From a bacterium (lineage in GTDB: Bacteria; JAJVIF01), in the NCBI GenBank assembly GCA_022072165.1, contig JAJVIF010000002.1, positions 240,221-304,220 on the forward strand: a stretch of 64,000 nucleotides of DNA. Direction: 5' to 3'. The translations under genes and the position numbers were made by a program. Each line of letters starts with the position of its first letter. Positions within the stretch are counted from its first letter, which is position 1. A model generated the notes under the pieces. It worked only from the letters and a program-made list of their open reading frames with translations. It was not told where the DNA came from and made no database searches. Positions 34,978 to 44,700 of this stretch are shown one piece after another.

Positions 34978-35418
34978 CTACTCGATGATGAAGCGCGCTT
35001 CACTGCTGAGGTTGATGGTGCCGATGGTGTCGACCAGGCTGGCGATGGGCGTGATCAGCTGGACGTCCGGGCGCTCGAGCGATACCACGATGATGTCATC
35101 CGGTGTGCGGCTGTTCGCCGGCTGCGGATCACCGTTAGAATCGAGCACCGTGATGGTGACCCAGTCGGGGTTGATGGTGAACGCCACGACGTCCTGCATC
35201 GCGGTCATGATGCCGGCATCGTTTATCCCGACGGCTCCCCGACGCGCTCCTTCGCGAGTCGCGTTGTCCAGGGCGATTTGCTGATGCAACACCCACCCAA
35301 AGTCGAACACCCCCATGAACATCGTCAGCAACACGGGCAGGACCATGGCGAACTCGATCAGGTTGTTCCCACGGAACTGCCAGCCGCGCCGCAAGGGGGC
35401 GATACGAAGGCTTGGCAT
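34978..35418 (-). CDS. TadE-like pseudopilin family protein
   Basis: A 146-residue protein with the TadE-like signature: RGNNLIEFAMVLPVLLTMFMGVFDFGWVLHQQIALDNATREGARRGAV. This combines the glutamate-containing hydrophobic segment and the ATREGARxGA run. A periplasmic beta-rich tail follows. GAGGAG precedes ATG 35418 at good spacing. With the TadG-like gene it forms a two-gene minus-strand set. Confidence 0.9.
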   Translation of the reverse strand: MPSLRIAPLRRGWQFRGNNLIEFAMVLPVLLTMFMGVFDFGWVLHQQIALDNATREGARRGAVGINDAGIMTAMQDVVAFTINPDWVTITVLDSNGDPQPANSRTPDDIIVVSLERPDVQLITPIASLVDTIGTINLSSEARFIIE

Positions 35419-35648
35419 GGTGTTCTGCTCCTCTATACGCAGGGCACCGGAAAGGCCGGGCCCATCGACGGCTAAGGTAGAGCTCCGTGTCCCTGCCTCC
35501 CTCGAACCAGGTCCGGGATCAGCAGGTACTCTGAGCTACCCTAATGTCCCTGCAGGTGCCGGTACCAGCGTTTATCCCTCTTAATCCCATTCATACGAGA
35601 TTTCTGACTCCCACACCTGGCGACCCCGAAGCAGCCACCGCCTGAACT

Positions 35649-35665
35649 AGTATCGCGAAGATACT
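35649..35665. promoter_or_regulatory. Inverted repeat, possible operator
   Basis: AGTATCgcgaaGATACT, a 6-bp inverted repeat, sits five bases upstream of the MATE gene's -35 box. A repressor or activator site is possible; no regulator gene is adjacent. Confidence 0.4.
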
Positions 35666-35670
35666 GCCCG

Positions 35671-35698
35671 TTGGAATCCACTCGCCATCCGGTACGAT
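35671..35698 (+). promoter_or_regulatory. Promoter of the MATE transporter gene
   Basis: TTGGAA (35671-35676) and TACGAT (35693-35698) are spaced 16 bp apart, 51 bp before the GTG start. The rest of the 331-bp gap 35419-35749 shows no gene. Confidence 0.6.
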
Positions 35699-35749
35699 GC
35701 CCTCGCAGGGGGCCTGTCACCCCCTCGCTGAAAGGCCGGCTCCCCATCC

Positions 35750-37141
35750 GTGGACCTCACTCAGGGCCCGCTCGTCCCATTGCTGCTCCGCCTCGCCTGG
35801 CCAACAGTCCTCTACATGCTGCTGTTCCAGGCGCTGTCGGTGGTAGACCTCCTCTTTATCAAGCAGCTGGGGACCTCCGAAGCGACCGCCGCCGTGGGAG
35901 TCTCGACTTTCTCGATTTCGCTGGTGCTGAATCTGCTGAACTTCGGCATCGGCATGGGGACCTCCGCGATGGTGGCGCGTCGACGGGGTGAAGGGCGGAT
36001 GGACCAGGTTCAGGTCATGATCCGCCAGTCGGTGATGCTGATTGCGGTCCTCGGCATTTTCCTCGGCTGGCCCCTGGCGTGGTACGCCCCTCAACTGCTG
36101 CAGGCGATGGGGCAAAGCCCGGAAGTGGCAGCCTATGCTGGTGCCTATGTTCAGATTTACGCTTCCTGCTTCTTCTTTTGTCTGCAAATCGTGGCCTTCC
36201 GCTCCGCCATGCAGGGACTGGGCGACACGCTGACTCCAACGCTGTTGCTGGGTGGCGCAAATCTGATCAACGCGCTGCTTGACTGGGTACTGGTTACCGG
36301 GGTCGGACCGTTTCCGCGCATGGAAGTCGCCGGACTCGCCGTCGGGACCGTCACCGCCCAGACACTGCAGGCCCTGGTGGCGTGGTACCTCCTGCGGGGG
36401 GGACGGTACTGGGGGCGTACGGAAGGACGCTGGGGCTGGAAGCGCTATCCGTTTCAGCTGGTCTGGACCTCGCCCGCGGTGGACTGGCCGGCGATACGCG
36501 CCATCTGGTCGATTGGCTGGCCCGGTGGGATGCAGGGTGTCATTCGCTCTTTCGCCTTCCTTGTCCTGCTGGGACTCGCCGAACAGACCAGCATCGGTGC
36601 GAGCGCGGTCGCTGCTTTCACTGCCGGCATCCAGGCCGAAGCCATTGGTTTTCTGCCGGTGGTGGGACTCGCCACTGCCTGCGTAAGCATGGTGGGACAG
36701 AATCTGGGGGCCGGGTTTCCAGACCGGGCGGAGGAGGCAGCGCGGCTCGCTGCCTGGGTCGCCTTCTGGTACCTGTTGCTGACCTCCGCCATCTTTTTGC
36801 TCTTCCCCACCCAGTTAGTCCAGATTTTCCTGGGCGACAGCGACCCCTGGGCGGTCTACTCGGGGGCGATGTACCTGTATCTCACAGGGTTCGCCGAATG
36901 GACCCTCTTTGTAATTGTCCTGGGGAGCGCGCTGCGGGCGGGGGGCGATGCCCAGGCGCCGTTTGTCATTCAGATTCTGGGGCAGTACGTCATCCGGCTG
37001 CCCCTGGCCTGGGCGCTGCTGAAATTCACCAGCCTGGACTCCATTGGGCTCTGGATCGCAGTCAACGTCAGTATGTTGCTGGAAGCGGGGGCGGTGCTGA
37101 TCCGGTTCCGCCAGGGACACTGGAAACGGCGCAAGCTGTAA
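35750..37141 (+). CDS. MATE-family multidrug/sodium antiporter
   Basis: A 463-residue inner-membrane protein with twelve predicted spans in two similar halves. Typical MATE wording includes GPLVPLLLRLAWPTVLYMLLFQ, VDLLFIKQLGTSEATAAVGV, FRSAMQGLGDTLTP and, in the second half, SIGWPGGMQGVIRSF and SALRAGGDAQAPF. It likely exports cationic compounds in exchange for Na+ or H+; the substrate is unknown. The start is GTG 35750 with a poor ribosome site. A palindrome in front of its promoter hints at local control. Confidence 0.9.
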   Translation: MDLTQGPLVPLLLRLAWPTVLYMLLFQALSVVDLLFIKQLGTSEATAAVGVSTFSISLVLNLLNFGIGMGTSAMVARRRGEGRMDQVQVMIRQSVMLIAVLGIFLGWPLAWYAPQLLQAMGQSPEVAAYAGAYVQIYASCFFFCLQIVAFRSAMQGLGDTLTPTLLLGGANLINALLDWVLVTGVGPFPRMEVAGLAVGTVTAQTLQALVAWYLLRGGRYWGRTEGRWGWKRYPFQLVWTSPAVDWPAIRAIWSIGWPGGMQGVIRSFAFLVLLGLAEQTSIGASAVAAFTAGIQAEAIGFLPVVGLATACVSMVGQNLGAGFPDRAEEAARLAAWVAFWYLLLTSAIFLLFPTQLVQIFLGDSDPWAVYSGAMYLYLTGFAEWTLFVIVLGSALRAGGDAQAPFVIQILGQYVIRLPLAWALLKFTSLDSIGLWIAVNVSMLLEAGAVLIRFRQGHWKRRKL

Positions 37142-37233
37142 CAAACGACCCGTCCCGGCGGTATGATGCCCCGGTTACGCTCCGGGAGGTCTGCCCTCCG
37201 GGGCCAGTCGAGCCTCACAAGGCCAGGTACTGT

Positions 37234-38655
37234 ATGCGCTCCCTGCTCGTGTTCCCCGTCGCTCTGCTCCTTTTTGGAGCGGTCCTTCCCGGCACCATCG
37301 CCTGCAACAAATCCAGCGACCAGCCCAAAACTACTCAGACCCCCACCGATGATGGCTCCTGGTCGCAGGCGGTGCTCGCGACCCTTAATGAGCAGCCCAT
37401 CACGATGGCCGATGTCTTCCGGACCGCCGAGATCCGGCAGGAACTCATCAACATGCGCAATCAGGACATCGAGCTCCGCATCATCCGGTACCGCTTCGCC
37501 AAAGAAGGCCTGACCACAGATGACAGCAAGTACCAGGCGTTTCTCGATCAGCTCTACACACAGATGAACGTCCAGGAAGAGGGCGGCAAATCCAAGGCCC
37601 AGGTGTTTGAAGAAAAGTACCTGGCGGCCCGGGACATCTCCGCTGAGTCGTGGAAGTACTTCGCGGAAACTCAGCATATGGCGGAAGAGCTGGTGTCCAG
37701 GCTCCAGCCCGTCACAGATGCCGAGCTGCAGGCGGAGTTCGAGTCGATGCCACCGCAGGGGTGGCTGCAGCAGTTCGGTCAGCAGTTTGGCTGGGCGTCC
37801 GAAGCCGATGTCTCCATCGAACCACTCAAAGAAATGATGACCCAGAAGCTGCTGCGTGAGCGGATCAGCGACCTCACCGCACAATGGGGCAAAGATGCCC
37901 GGAGCGATGGCGCGCTGGTCATCAATCGGCTTCCCAGCGAGTCGCTGCCTGAGGAGGTCGCCGCCGCCGATGGCACTCCCGCGCCGAAGCAGGCCCCCGC
38001 GATGACGAGCGACTGGACTCCTCCAGCGGCGGCGTATGTCCTGGGAGGAGAAGAGCGATCCTGGGAAGGGATCTTCAGCGAGGGCTTCCTGGCGGAAAAC
38101 GTCGAGCGTTTTTTCTGGACCCCCATCGAGCAGCAGGTGATGGAGCTGGCCTGGAGCGAGAGTGGTCTGTCGATCTCTGAAGCCGAACTCGGGGTCGAGC
38201 TGGAGCGGGTCCAGAAGTCCATGGGTGGTCCGGAAGCCTTTGTCTCCCGGCTCGTGCAAATCAGCACTTCCGCCGATGAACTGAACGCCTCCATCGCCCG
38301 CTTCGCGAAGACCAAGCGCCTCCTGGCGAAGGAGTACCCGGTCACCGATGCCGAGGTCGATGCGTTCTTCAATGACCTGGGTCCCGAGCAGCGCGCAGCC
38401 ATGGCACAGCAGGAGTTGGGACTCTCAGCGGATGAGGCGGCCAATATCACACTCGAGCAGGCGCGTCCGATCCTGCGGGAGATTCTGGAAGCGGAGAAGG
38501 GGGGCCAGCAGCGGGAAGCCTGGCTCGCAGGGCAGATTCAGTCCCTCATCAGCAGCGGCAAACTGGTGCTGAAAGATCCGCGTCTGAAGGCCCCGGAGGT
38601 TTCGGAAGCTCCGCCGGCAGCCATCGATCTGGGCGAGGTCGCCCCGGGCGAGTAA
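37234..38655 (+). CDS. SurA/PrsA-like lipoprotein chaperone
   Basis: A 473-residue lipoprotein (MRSLLVFPVALLLFGAVLPGTIAC, cysteine 24). It contains two SurA_N-like helical modules, around residues 45-170 (VLATLNEQPITMADVF...FAKEGL) and 265-400 (ILREILEAEKGGQQ near the end). VLATLNEQPITMADVF mirrors the VVATVNGEPIT start of periplasmic SurA/PpiD/PrsA chaperones. I see no parvulin isomerase domain between the modules, so it is probably chaperone-only. ATG 37234 opens the lipoprotein signal; longer readings run into the MATE gene in another frame. A TATGAT box about 65 bp upstream could be its promoter. Confidence 0.75.
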   Translation: MRSLLVFPVALLLFGAVLPGTIACNKSSDQPKTTQTPTDDGSWSQAVLATLNEQPITMADVFRTAEIRQELINMRNQDIELRIIRYRFAKEGLTTDDSKYQAFLDQLYTQMNVQEEGGKSKAQVFEEKYLAARDISAESWKYFAETQHMAEELVSRLQPVTDAELQAEFESMPPQGWLQQFGQQFGWASEADVSIEPLKEMMTQKLLRERISDLTAQWGKDARSDGALVINRLPSESLPEEVAAADGTPAPKQAPAMTSDWTPPAAAYVLGGEERSWEGIFSEGFLAENVERFFWTPIEQQVMELAWSESGLSISEAELGVELERVQKSMGGPEAFVSRLVQISTSADELNASIARFAKTKRLLAKEYPVTDAEVDAFFNDLGPEQRAAMAQQELGLSADEAANITLEQARPILREILEAEKGGQQREAWLAGQIQSLISSGKLVLKDPRLKAPEVSEAPPAAIDLGEVAPGE

Positions 38656-38676
38656 AGGGAGGCAGCCGTGGAGTCA

Positions 38677-38705
38677 TTGCTGACTCTCTCAAAATGCGGT
38701 ATGCT
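38677..38705 (+). promoter_or_regulatory. Promoter of the tRNA-Val/infC transcript
   Basis: TTGCTG (38677-38682) and TATGCT (38700-38705) are spaced exactly 17 bp apart, about 60 bp before the tRNA. Confidence 0.75.
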
Positions 38706-38771
38706 TCCGGGTCCCAGCAGTGCTCTGCCGGCCCATTAGTGGTGCCTGTAGTGGACTGCGCAGGTTCGGAC

Positions 38772-38848
38772 GGGTTCGTAGCTCAGCTGGTTAGAGCACT
38801 ACCTTGACAAGGTAGGGGTCGTTGGTTCAAGTCCAATCGAACCCACCA
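38772..38848 (+). tRNA. tRNA-Val (anticodon GAC), CCA encoded
   Basis: Full cloverleaf. The acceptor stem GGGTTCG pairs with CGAACCC. The D arm is in GTAGCTCAGCTGGTTAGAGC. The anticodon stem CTACC/GGTAG has loop TTGACAA (GAC at 38806-38808), and the T arm is GTTGG-TTCAAGT-CCAAT. The 3' end ACCA is encoded. It lies 87 bp upstream of infC with no terminator between, so the two are probably one transcript. Confidence 0.97.
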
Positions 38849-38888
38849 CACCATCCAGACCCCTGATCCCGGGGTAATGGGATCCGGC

Positions 38889-38911
38889 ACTCCCCCGCTG
38901 GCAGGGGGAGT
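38889..38911 (+). promoter_or_regulatory. Hairpin just upstream of the infC ribosome site
   Basis: ACTCCCCC pairs perfectly with GGGGGAGT across GCTGGCA. No T-run follows, so it is not a terminator. It may protect the tRNA-cleaved mRNA end or act as a binding site for L20 or IF3. Confidence 0.45.
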
Positions 38912-38935
38912 CCTGCTGTCCAAAGGAGACCGTCT

Positions 38936-39601
38936 ATCGTTCCTCGGATTCGGACTAACGAAGAGATCCGTGTACGCGGCGACGTCCGTGTCATCGGCCC
39001 CGAAGGGGAGCAGATGGGCATCATGGCGGTGCCCGATGCCCTCCAGTCGGCCTATGACCATGGCCTCGACCTGGTGGAAATCGCCCCGCAGGCGGATCCC
39101 CCCGTGGTCAAGATCATGGACTACGGGAAGTACAAATACGAGGAAAACAAGAAGGCGGGCGAGGCCCGGAAGACTGCCACCAAGCAGATCCTGAAGGAAC
39201 TCACTTTCCGGCCCAAGATCGGCGACCACGATGTTGAGGTCCGCACAAAGAGGGCCCGGGAGTTCCTCCTGAAGGGCTACAAGGTGAAGTTCACCGTCAT
39301 TTACCGAGGACGTGAGCGGAGCCATCCGGAAATCGGCGAACGAGTCCTGCTGGAAGCGTTCGAAGTCGTGAAAGATGTCGGCAAAATCGAGTCGCCTCCG
39401 ATCCGGGAAGGCCGCAAGACCTTCATCATGATCGAGCCCCTCGTGAAGCCACCGCCCAAGGTGCGCCCGAAGACCGACGAGGCTGAGAAAGAAAAACCGG
39501 CCGGCAAGAGTGCAGACCTGAAGGTCAAGCTCAACCTGGACGGCGCCCTTGAGGGCGGGACACCGGCCCCTGAAGCGCCGGTCAGTGAAGAAACTGCGTA
39601 G
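38936..39601 (+). CDS. infC: Translation initiation factor IF-3, apparent AUC start
   Basis: IF-3 proofreads initiator tRNA and start codons on the 30S subunit. The frame encodes IVPRIRTNEEIRVRGDVRVIGPEGEQMGIM, the complete family N-terminus (NEEIR motif). Later come GLDLVEIAP, PVVKIMDYGKYKYE, KIGDHDVEVRTKRAREFLLKGYKVKFTV and ERGRxxxHP-like RGRERSHPE. The first ATG (39014) would cut off 26 conserved residues. The only codon placed correctly is ATC 38936, seven bases after AAAGGAG. A rare start fits the known autoregulation of infC, where E. coli uses AUU. The acidic C-terminal tail is about 40 residues longer than usual. rpmI and rplT follow. Confidence 0.93.
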   Translation: MVPRIRTNEEIRVRGDVRVIGPEGEQMGIMAVPDALQSAYDHGLDLVEIAPQADPPVVKIMDYGKYKYEENKKAGEARKTATKQILKELTFRPKIGDHDVEVRTKRAREFLLKGYKVKFTVIYRGRERSHPEIGERVLLEAFEVVKDVGKIESPPIREGRKTFIMIEPLVKPPPKVRPKTDEAEKEKPAGKSADLKVKLNLDGALEGGTPAPEAPVSEETA

Positions 39602-39649
39602 ACTGCTGCCTGCCGGCAGCGTCACGTCAAGGGGAGAGTCCAGAGCGTC

Positions 39650-39880
39650 ATGGGACAGAAGATGAAGACCCACAAGGCGGCCGCCAAGCGTTACCGGGTC
39701 ACCGGGAGCGGGAAGATTGTGCGACGCCGCACCAATCGCGGGCACCTCCTCTCCAAGAAGAGTGCCGCGCGCAAGCGACGCCTCCTCCACGACATCCCCG
39801 TGGACTCCGCGCTCATCAAGAACGTGGAGCGGATGCTCGCGATTCGTTCTCCGCGCCCCGTCATCGAGTCGAAGAACTAG
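39650..39880 (+). CDS. rpmI: 50S ribosomal protein L35
   Basis: A 76-residue basic protein with the L35 signature [23 protein letters not shown], then [14 protein letters not shown]. It is slightly longer than the common 64-66 residues at the C-terminus. ATG 39650 (MGQKMKTHK) agrees with the usual MPKMKTHK start and follows GGGGAG. It sits in the classic infC-rpmI-rplT order. Confidence 0.97.
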   Translation: MGQKMKTHKAAAKRYRVTGSGKIVRRRTNRGHLLSKKSAARKRRLLHDIPVDSALIKNVERMLAIRSPRPVIESKN

Positions 39881-39998
39881 CGACCCGGCGACCCGCGCAC
39901 CCTTTTTACCCAGTCACTCCGAGGGTAGTGCCGCTGGTGGATCTCCCACCCAGGCCAAGTGACGCGCCCGCGTCCCCCACAGGAATGGAGGTCCCTGC

Positions 39999-40361
39999 AT
40001 GACTCGTGTCAAGGGAGGCGTCGCAACCAAGCGACGCCACAATAAGTGGCTCAAGCTCGCCAAGGGCTACCGCGGTACCCGCGGCAATCAGTACAAGGCC
40101 GCCCGCGAGGCCGTGATCCACGCGTACGTCTATGCGTACCGCGACCGCCGGAATCGCAAGCGCGACTTCCGCCGTCTCTGGATCGCCCGCATCAACGCCG
40201 CGACCCGCGCCCGGGGACTGCGCTATAGCCAGTTCATCGCGGGCCTGAAGAAGGCCGACTGCATCCTGGACCGCAAAGTCCTCGCCCATCTGGCGATGAC
40301 TGAGCCCGCCGCCTTCGATGCCGTCACCAAACTGGCCCAGTCGAAGCTCGCGACCGCCTAG
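39999..40361 (+). CDS. rplT: 50S ribosomal protein L20
   Basis: Assembly-initiating 23S rRNA-binding protein of 120 residues. It has [25 protein letters not shown] at the start, then [27 protein letters not shown] and the [23 protein letters not shown] end typical of L20. GGAGG precedes ATG 39999. In some bacteria L20 represses this operon by binding the mRNA leader. The gene closes the operon, ahead of a very stable terminator. Confidence 0.98.
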   Translation: MTRVKGGVATKRRHNKWLKLAKGYRGTRGNQYKAAREAVIHAYVYAYRDRRNRKRDFRRLWIARINAATRARGLRYSQFIAGLKKADCILDRKVLAHLAMTEPAAFDAVTKLAQSKLATA

Positions 40362-40385
40362 CGTTCGCACTCTCGCTGGCGAAGC

Positions 40386-40426
40386 AATCAGAAACCGCAC
40401 CCCGGTCGGGTGCGGTTTCTGATTTT
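40386..40426 (+). terminator. Intrinsic terminator of infC-rpmI-rplT
   Basis: A perfect 17-bp stem (40386-40402 with 40408-40424) closes a five-base loop and is followed by TT. The A-rich 5' side means it could also act on the other strand. Confidence 0.9.
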
Positions 40427-40460
40427 CCTGCAGGCAGAGAGCCCCGTGCCGGGAGAGGAG

Positions 40461-40466
40461 TACGAT
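40461..40466 (+). promoter_or_regulatory. -10 box of ruvB (leaderless type)
   Basis: TACGAT ends seven bases before the ruvB ATG. Confidence 0.45.
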
Positions 40467-40473
40467 AAGCCCC

Positions 40474-41529
40474 ATGCGCGAACGGGTTGTGGGACCAGCC
40501 GCTTCAGAGGAAGAGCGACTCCAGGAAGGGGTCGGCGCGGAGTTACGTCCGAAGCGATTGCAGGAGCTCATCGGGCAACCCCGTGTCCGGGAACGCCTGA
40601 GTGTCGCGATCCAGGCAGCGCGTCAGCGGGGCGAAGCGATGGAGCATGTCCTCCTGCATGGTCCCCCAGGCCTGGGGAAAACCACCCTCGCACACATCAT
40701 CGCGGCCGAGCTCGAAGCGCCACTGACACTTACCTCTGGTCCTGCCCTGAGCAAGAAGGCGGACCTCTTTGGTCTGCTGACACAACTGAAACCGCAGAGT
40801 GTCCTGTTCATTGACGAGATCCACCGCCTGCCGACAGAGGTCGAGGAACTCCTCTACCCGGCGATGGAGGATTTCGCCATCGACTTCCTCCTCGACTCCG
40901 GCGCTCACGCGACCGCCACCACCTTTCGTCTCAAGCCCTTCACTCTCATCGGCGCGACGACCAGAGCCGGCCTGCTGAAGAACCCCTTGCGGGATCGCTT
41001 TGGGCTTCAGCAGCATCTGGAGTTCTACACGCCAGAGGATCTGGAGGCGATTCTCGGACGCTCCGCCGGGATCCTCGCCACGCCGCTGGATGCGGATGCC
41101 TGCGCGCTGATCGCCAGACGCTCCCGGGGGACCCCCCGGATCGCGAACCGGCTCCTGCGGCGAGTCCGCGACTTCGCCCAGGTCCGGGGGTCCGGCAGCA
41201 TCCATCGTCCCCTCGCTGAAGAGGCCCTCACTCTGGAGGGGATCGACGCGCTCGGACTGGATGCCCTGGATCGACGTTTCCTGAGGACCATCGCCGAGGT
41301 CTATCAGGGGGGACCGGTCGGGATCCAGGCCCTTGCTGCCACCCTGAATGAAGAGCTCGACACCCTCACGGAACTGGTCGAGCCCTATCTCCTCAAGGAA
41401 GGCTTCCTCGCCCGGACCAGCCAGGGTCGGCTGGCGACCAAGCGGGCTTTCGATCTGCTGGGACTCCGCTGGATGGGGCCGCCGCAGGTAGTGGAGGAGT
41501 CGCTGTTCGAGTCCGCGCCTGATCTGTAG
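40474..41529 (+). CDS. ruvB: Holliday junction helicase motor RuvB
   Basis: ATP-driven motor for branch migration of Holliday junctions together with RuvA (52124) and RuvC (52775). The 351-residue AAA+ protein has [18 protein letters not shown], Walker [10 protein letters not shown], Walker B LFIDEIHR, sensor GATTRAGLL, the arginine finger region NPLRDRFG, and the C-terminal winged helix [16 protein letters not shown]. There is no ribosome site; a TACGAT box seven bases before the ATG suggests a leaderless mRNA. It is separate from ruvCA, which is common. Confidence 0.97.
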   Translation: MRERVVGPAASEEERLQEGVGAELRPKRLQELIGQPRVRERLSVAIQAARQRGEAMEHVLLHGPPGLGKTTLAHIIAAELEAPLTLTSGPALSKKADLFGLLTQLKPQSVLFIDEIHRLPTEVEELLYPAMEDFAIDFLLDSGAHATATTFRLKPFTLIGATTRAGLLKNPLRDRFGLQQHLEFYTPEDLEAILGRSAGILATPLDADACALIARRSRGTPRIANRLLRRVRDFAQVRGSGSIHRPLAEEALTLEGIDALGLDALDRRFLRTIAEVYQGGPVGIQALAATLNEELDTLTELVEPYLLKEGFLARTSQGRLATKRAFDLLGLRWMGPPQVVEESLFESAPDL

Positions 41530-41791
41530 CCCCGGGTGTGCGGAACTCCCCGAGAGAATGGGGAGAGGAATCGTCCCCACATCAGCCCCATAGGCCTCAG
41601 AATAAGTCCAAGATTGCCAACGAAAGGGAAGCGGAATTGGCTCTAGAAGCTGAACTCTTTACGAGGATCTGGACAGCGATTGATGGAGATTGCCGCCAGA
41701 AGCTGAGCTATTTGACTTCAGTTTGCCGCCCGACTCCCCTTGCGACTACCCTAAAGGGACCAACGACACTACTAAACAGAAGTTCACCACC
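41530..41791 (+). other. Gap between ruvB and dnaE
   Basis: 262 bp with no gene. CTCCCC/GGGGAG (about 41547-41566) forms a weak hairpin without a T-run after ruvB. No clear promoter or ribosome site for dnaE is visible. Confidence 0.5.
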
Positions 41792-44700
41792 ATGCCCCAG
41801 CACTTCGTCCACGCCCACTGCCACTCCGAGTACTCCCTCCTCGATGGACTCATGCGCATCGAGGACTGGGTCCCCCGCGCCGCCAGCTTTGGCTACGACA
41901 CCCTTTGCCTCACCGACCACGGCGTTATGTACGGGGCAATCGAGTTCTACGAGACCTGTAAGTCCCATGGCATTCGCCCCATTCTCGGCATGGAGGCGTA
42001 CATCACCGATGGCTCCCGGTTCGAAAAGCCCGAGGGCGACCAGAAGTACCCGTACCACCTGATCCTCCTGGCACAGAACGACACCGGCTACCGCAATCTG
42101 ATGAAGCTCTGCTCCATCGGGTACCTGGAGGGGTTTTATCGCAAGCCCCGCATCGACCGGGAGGTCCTCCGGCACCATCAGGAAGGGATCATCGCCCTCT
42201 CCGCCTGCCTCAAGGGGGAGGTGCAATGGCACCTGAGCCAGAACAACCCGGCAAAGGCGCATCAGGTTGCGACCGAGTATCGCGACATCTTCGGCCCCGA
42301 GCGCTTCTTCATTGAGGTACAGCGTCATGGCCTGCCGGAGCAGGACAAGATCATCCCCCTGCAGCGACAACTGGCGGCCGATCTCGGACTGACCTGCATG
42401 GCGACCAACGATGCCCACTACCTGGAGCCGAAAGCGGCGAACTACCAGGACGTCATGATGTGCATCGCCATGAACCGGAAGGTCAATGACCCTGACCGGC
42501 TGAAGATGTCTTCAGACCAGATGTACTTCAAGAATCCGGCGGAAATGGACCTGACCTTCACCGGGCTCGAAGAGATGCTGCGCAACACCCATCGTCTGGC
42601 GCAGATGGTGGACCTCGAGATCGACCTGGGGCGGCATCACTTCCCCGATTTCGCAGTTCCCTCCGGAATGGACGCCCGCAGCTTCCTGTCGCATCTGGCG
42701 CATTCCGGACTGGAACGCCGTCGACCCAACGCCGGTCCGGCGTATCACGACCGCCTGGAATTCGAACTGGGCGTCATCGATCAGATGGGCTTCAACACCT
42801 ACTTTCTGATCGTGCAGGACTTTGTGAATTTCGCAAAGGATGCCGGGATCGAGGTCGGACCGGGTCGCGGATCTGCGGCCTCTTCGCTGGTGGCCTTCGC
42901 CACCGGCATCACCGACATTGATCCGCTGGAGTTCGGGCTCATTTTCGAGCGCTTCCTCAATCCCGAGCGGGCGAGTATGCCCGACGTGGACATCGACTTC
43001 GCGCCCGAGCGCCGGCATGAAGTCATTGAGTATGTCGCGCAAAAGTACGGTCACGACCGGGTCTGCCAGATCGTGACGTTCAACCGGATGAAAGCCCGGG
43101 CCGCGATTCGTGATGCCGGGCGGGTCCTCGACATCCCCCTGCCGGATGTGGACCGGCTCGCAAAGCTCGTCCCCTGGGGACCGAAGGTCACGCTGGAAGA
43201 GGCCCTGAGCACGGTCCCGGAACTGCAGGCCGAAAAAAACGCTTCCGCCGAAGTCCGGCATCTGCTGGAGACCGCGCAGGGGATCGAGGGGCTGGCGCGC
43301 AATGCCGGGATTCATCCGGCAGGCATCTGCATCGCGGCTGGTCCGGTCAACGAGCATGTGCCGTTGCAGCGGATGAGCAACGGCGAAGTGGTCGCGCAGT
43401 TCGACATGGTGAATGTCGAGAAAATCGGCCTCGTCAAGATGGACTTCCTGGGGCTGAAAACCCTGACGTACATCCGGGATGCCGTGGACTGGGTCGCGCG
43501 ACGTCGCGGCATCACCATCGACATCCGGGCCATCCCCACCGATGACCCGCAGACCTTCAGTGTGCTGGGGCATGGCAACACCCTCGGACTCTTCCAGCTG
43601 GAAGGTTCGGGGATGCGTCAGCTCCTCATGGACATGAAGCCCGACAAGCTCGGCGACATCGTGGCCTGCATCGCGCTCTATCGCCCCGGTCCCCTGAATT
43701 CCGGGCTGCATACCAAGTATGTCCGGCGCAAGCATGGTGAGGAGAAAATCACCTACGGCCATCCGTTGATGGAGCCGATTCTCGGCGAGACCTACGGGGT
43801 CCTGACCTATCAGGAGCAGATCGCCCAGCTCTTCGTGGACCTCGCGGGGATGACCCTCGGCACCGCCGTCAAGGTCATCAAGATCATTTCAAAAAAGCGG
43901 AGCAAGGACGAGATCAACGCCTACCGGGTGGACTTCGTGCAGGGCGCGAAGAAGCTGCACGGCATTCCCGAGAAGATCACCGACACGCTCTTCGATGAAA
44001 TCCTCGAGTTCGCAGGCTACGGCTTCAACAAAGCCCACTCCGCCGCTTATGGCCTCCTCGCATATCAGACCGCGTATCTGAAGGCGAACTTTACGCCGGA
44101 GTTCTACACCGCCTACCTCACGAGCGAACTGGAGAACCACGACAAGCTCGCCCTCATCGTGACCGAGATGCGCGAGCACGGTCTCCCCTTGCGGGGTCCC
44201 TGCATCAACCGGAGCCAGGCCTCCTTCTCGATCGATGACACCGGCGATGACCTCGTGATCCGCTTCGGACTCGCGGGCATCAAGGGGGTCGGACGCCTCG
44301 CGGCGGAGCGGATCGCACAGCTCGCGACGGAGCGTCCGTTCCGTGACCTCACGGACTTCACCAGCCGGCTCGACCCGAAGCTGGTCAACCGGGGGATGGT
44401 GGAAGCGCTCCTCTGGTCCGGCGCACTCGACTGTCTTCCAGGCAACCGGGCCCAGAAGGCCGCAGTCCTGGATGCGGCTCTGGACGCTGCCCGGGATCGT
44501 CAGGAAGATGCCGCCAAGGGCCAGACCAACATGTTCGATGTCTTCGCCACAACCACCGAAGCCACCCCAGCCCTCCTCGGATTGCCGGACATCCCGGAAC
44601 TCGGCGAGAGCGAGCTGCTGGCAAAGGAACGACAGCTCACCGGCCTCTACCTCACCCGGCATCCGCTGGAGTCGAGCTGGCCCCGCCTCAAGGGGCTCAT

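Noticed and set aside
37142-37233. MATE and SurA-like genes as one continuous protein
   Set aside because: A reading frame from 36382 crosses the MATE gene in the wrong frame. The lipoprotein signal at 37234 marks a separate gene.
38783-39790. Minus-strand frame across tRNA-Val, infC and rpmI
   Set aside because: It overlaps a perfect tRNA and two conserved genes on the other strand.
41690-41791. N-terminal extension of dnaE from TTG 41690
   Set aside because: The added 34 residues have no match to the PHP-domain start, and MPQHFVHAHCHSEYS already matches the family N-terminus.
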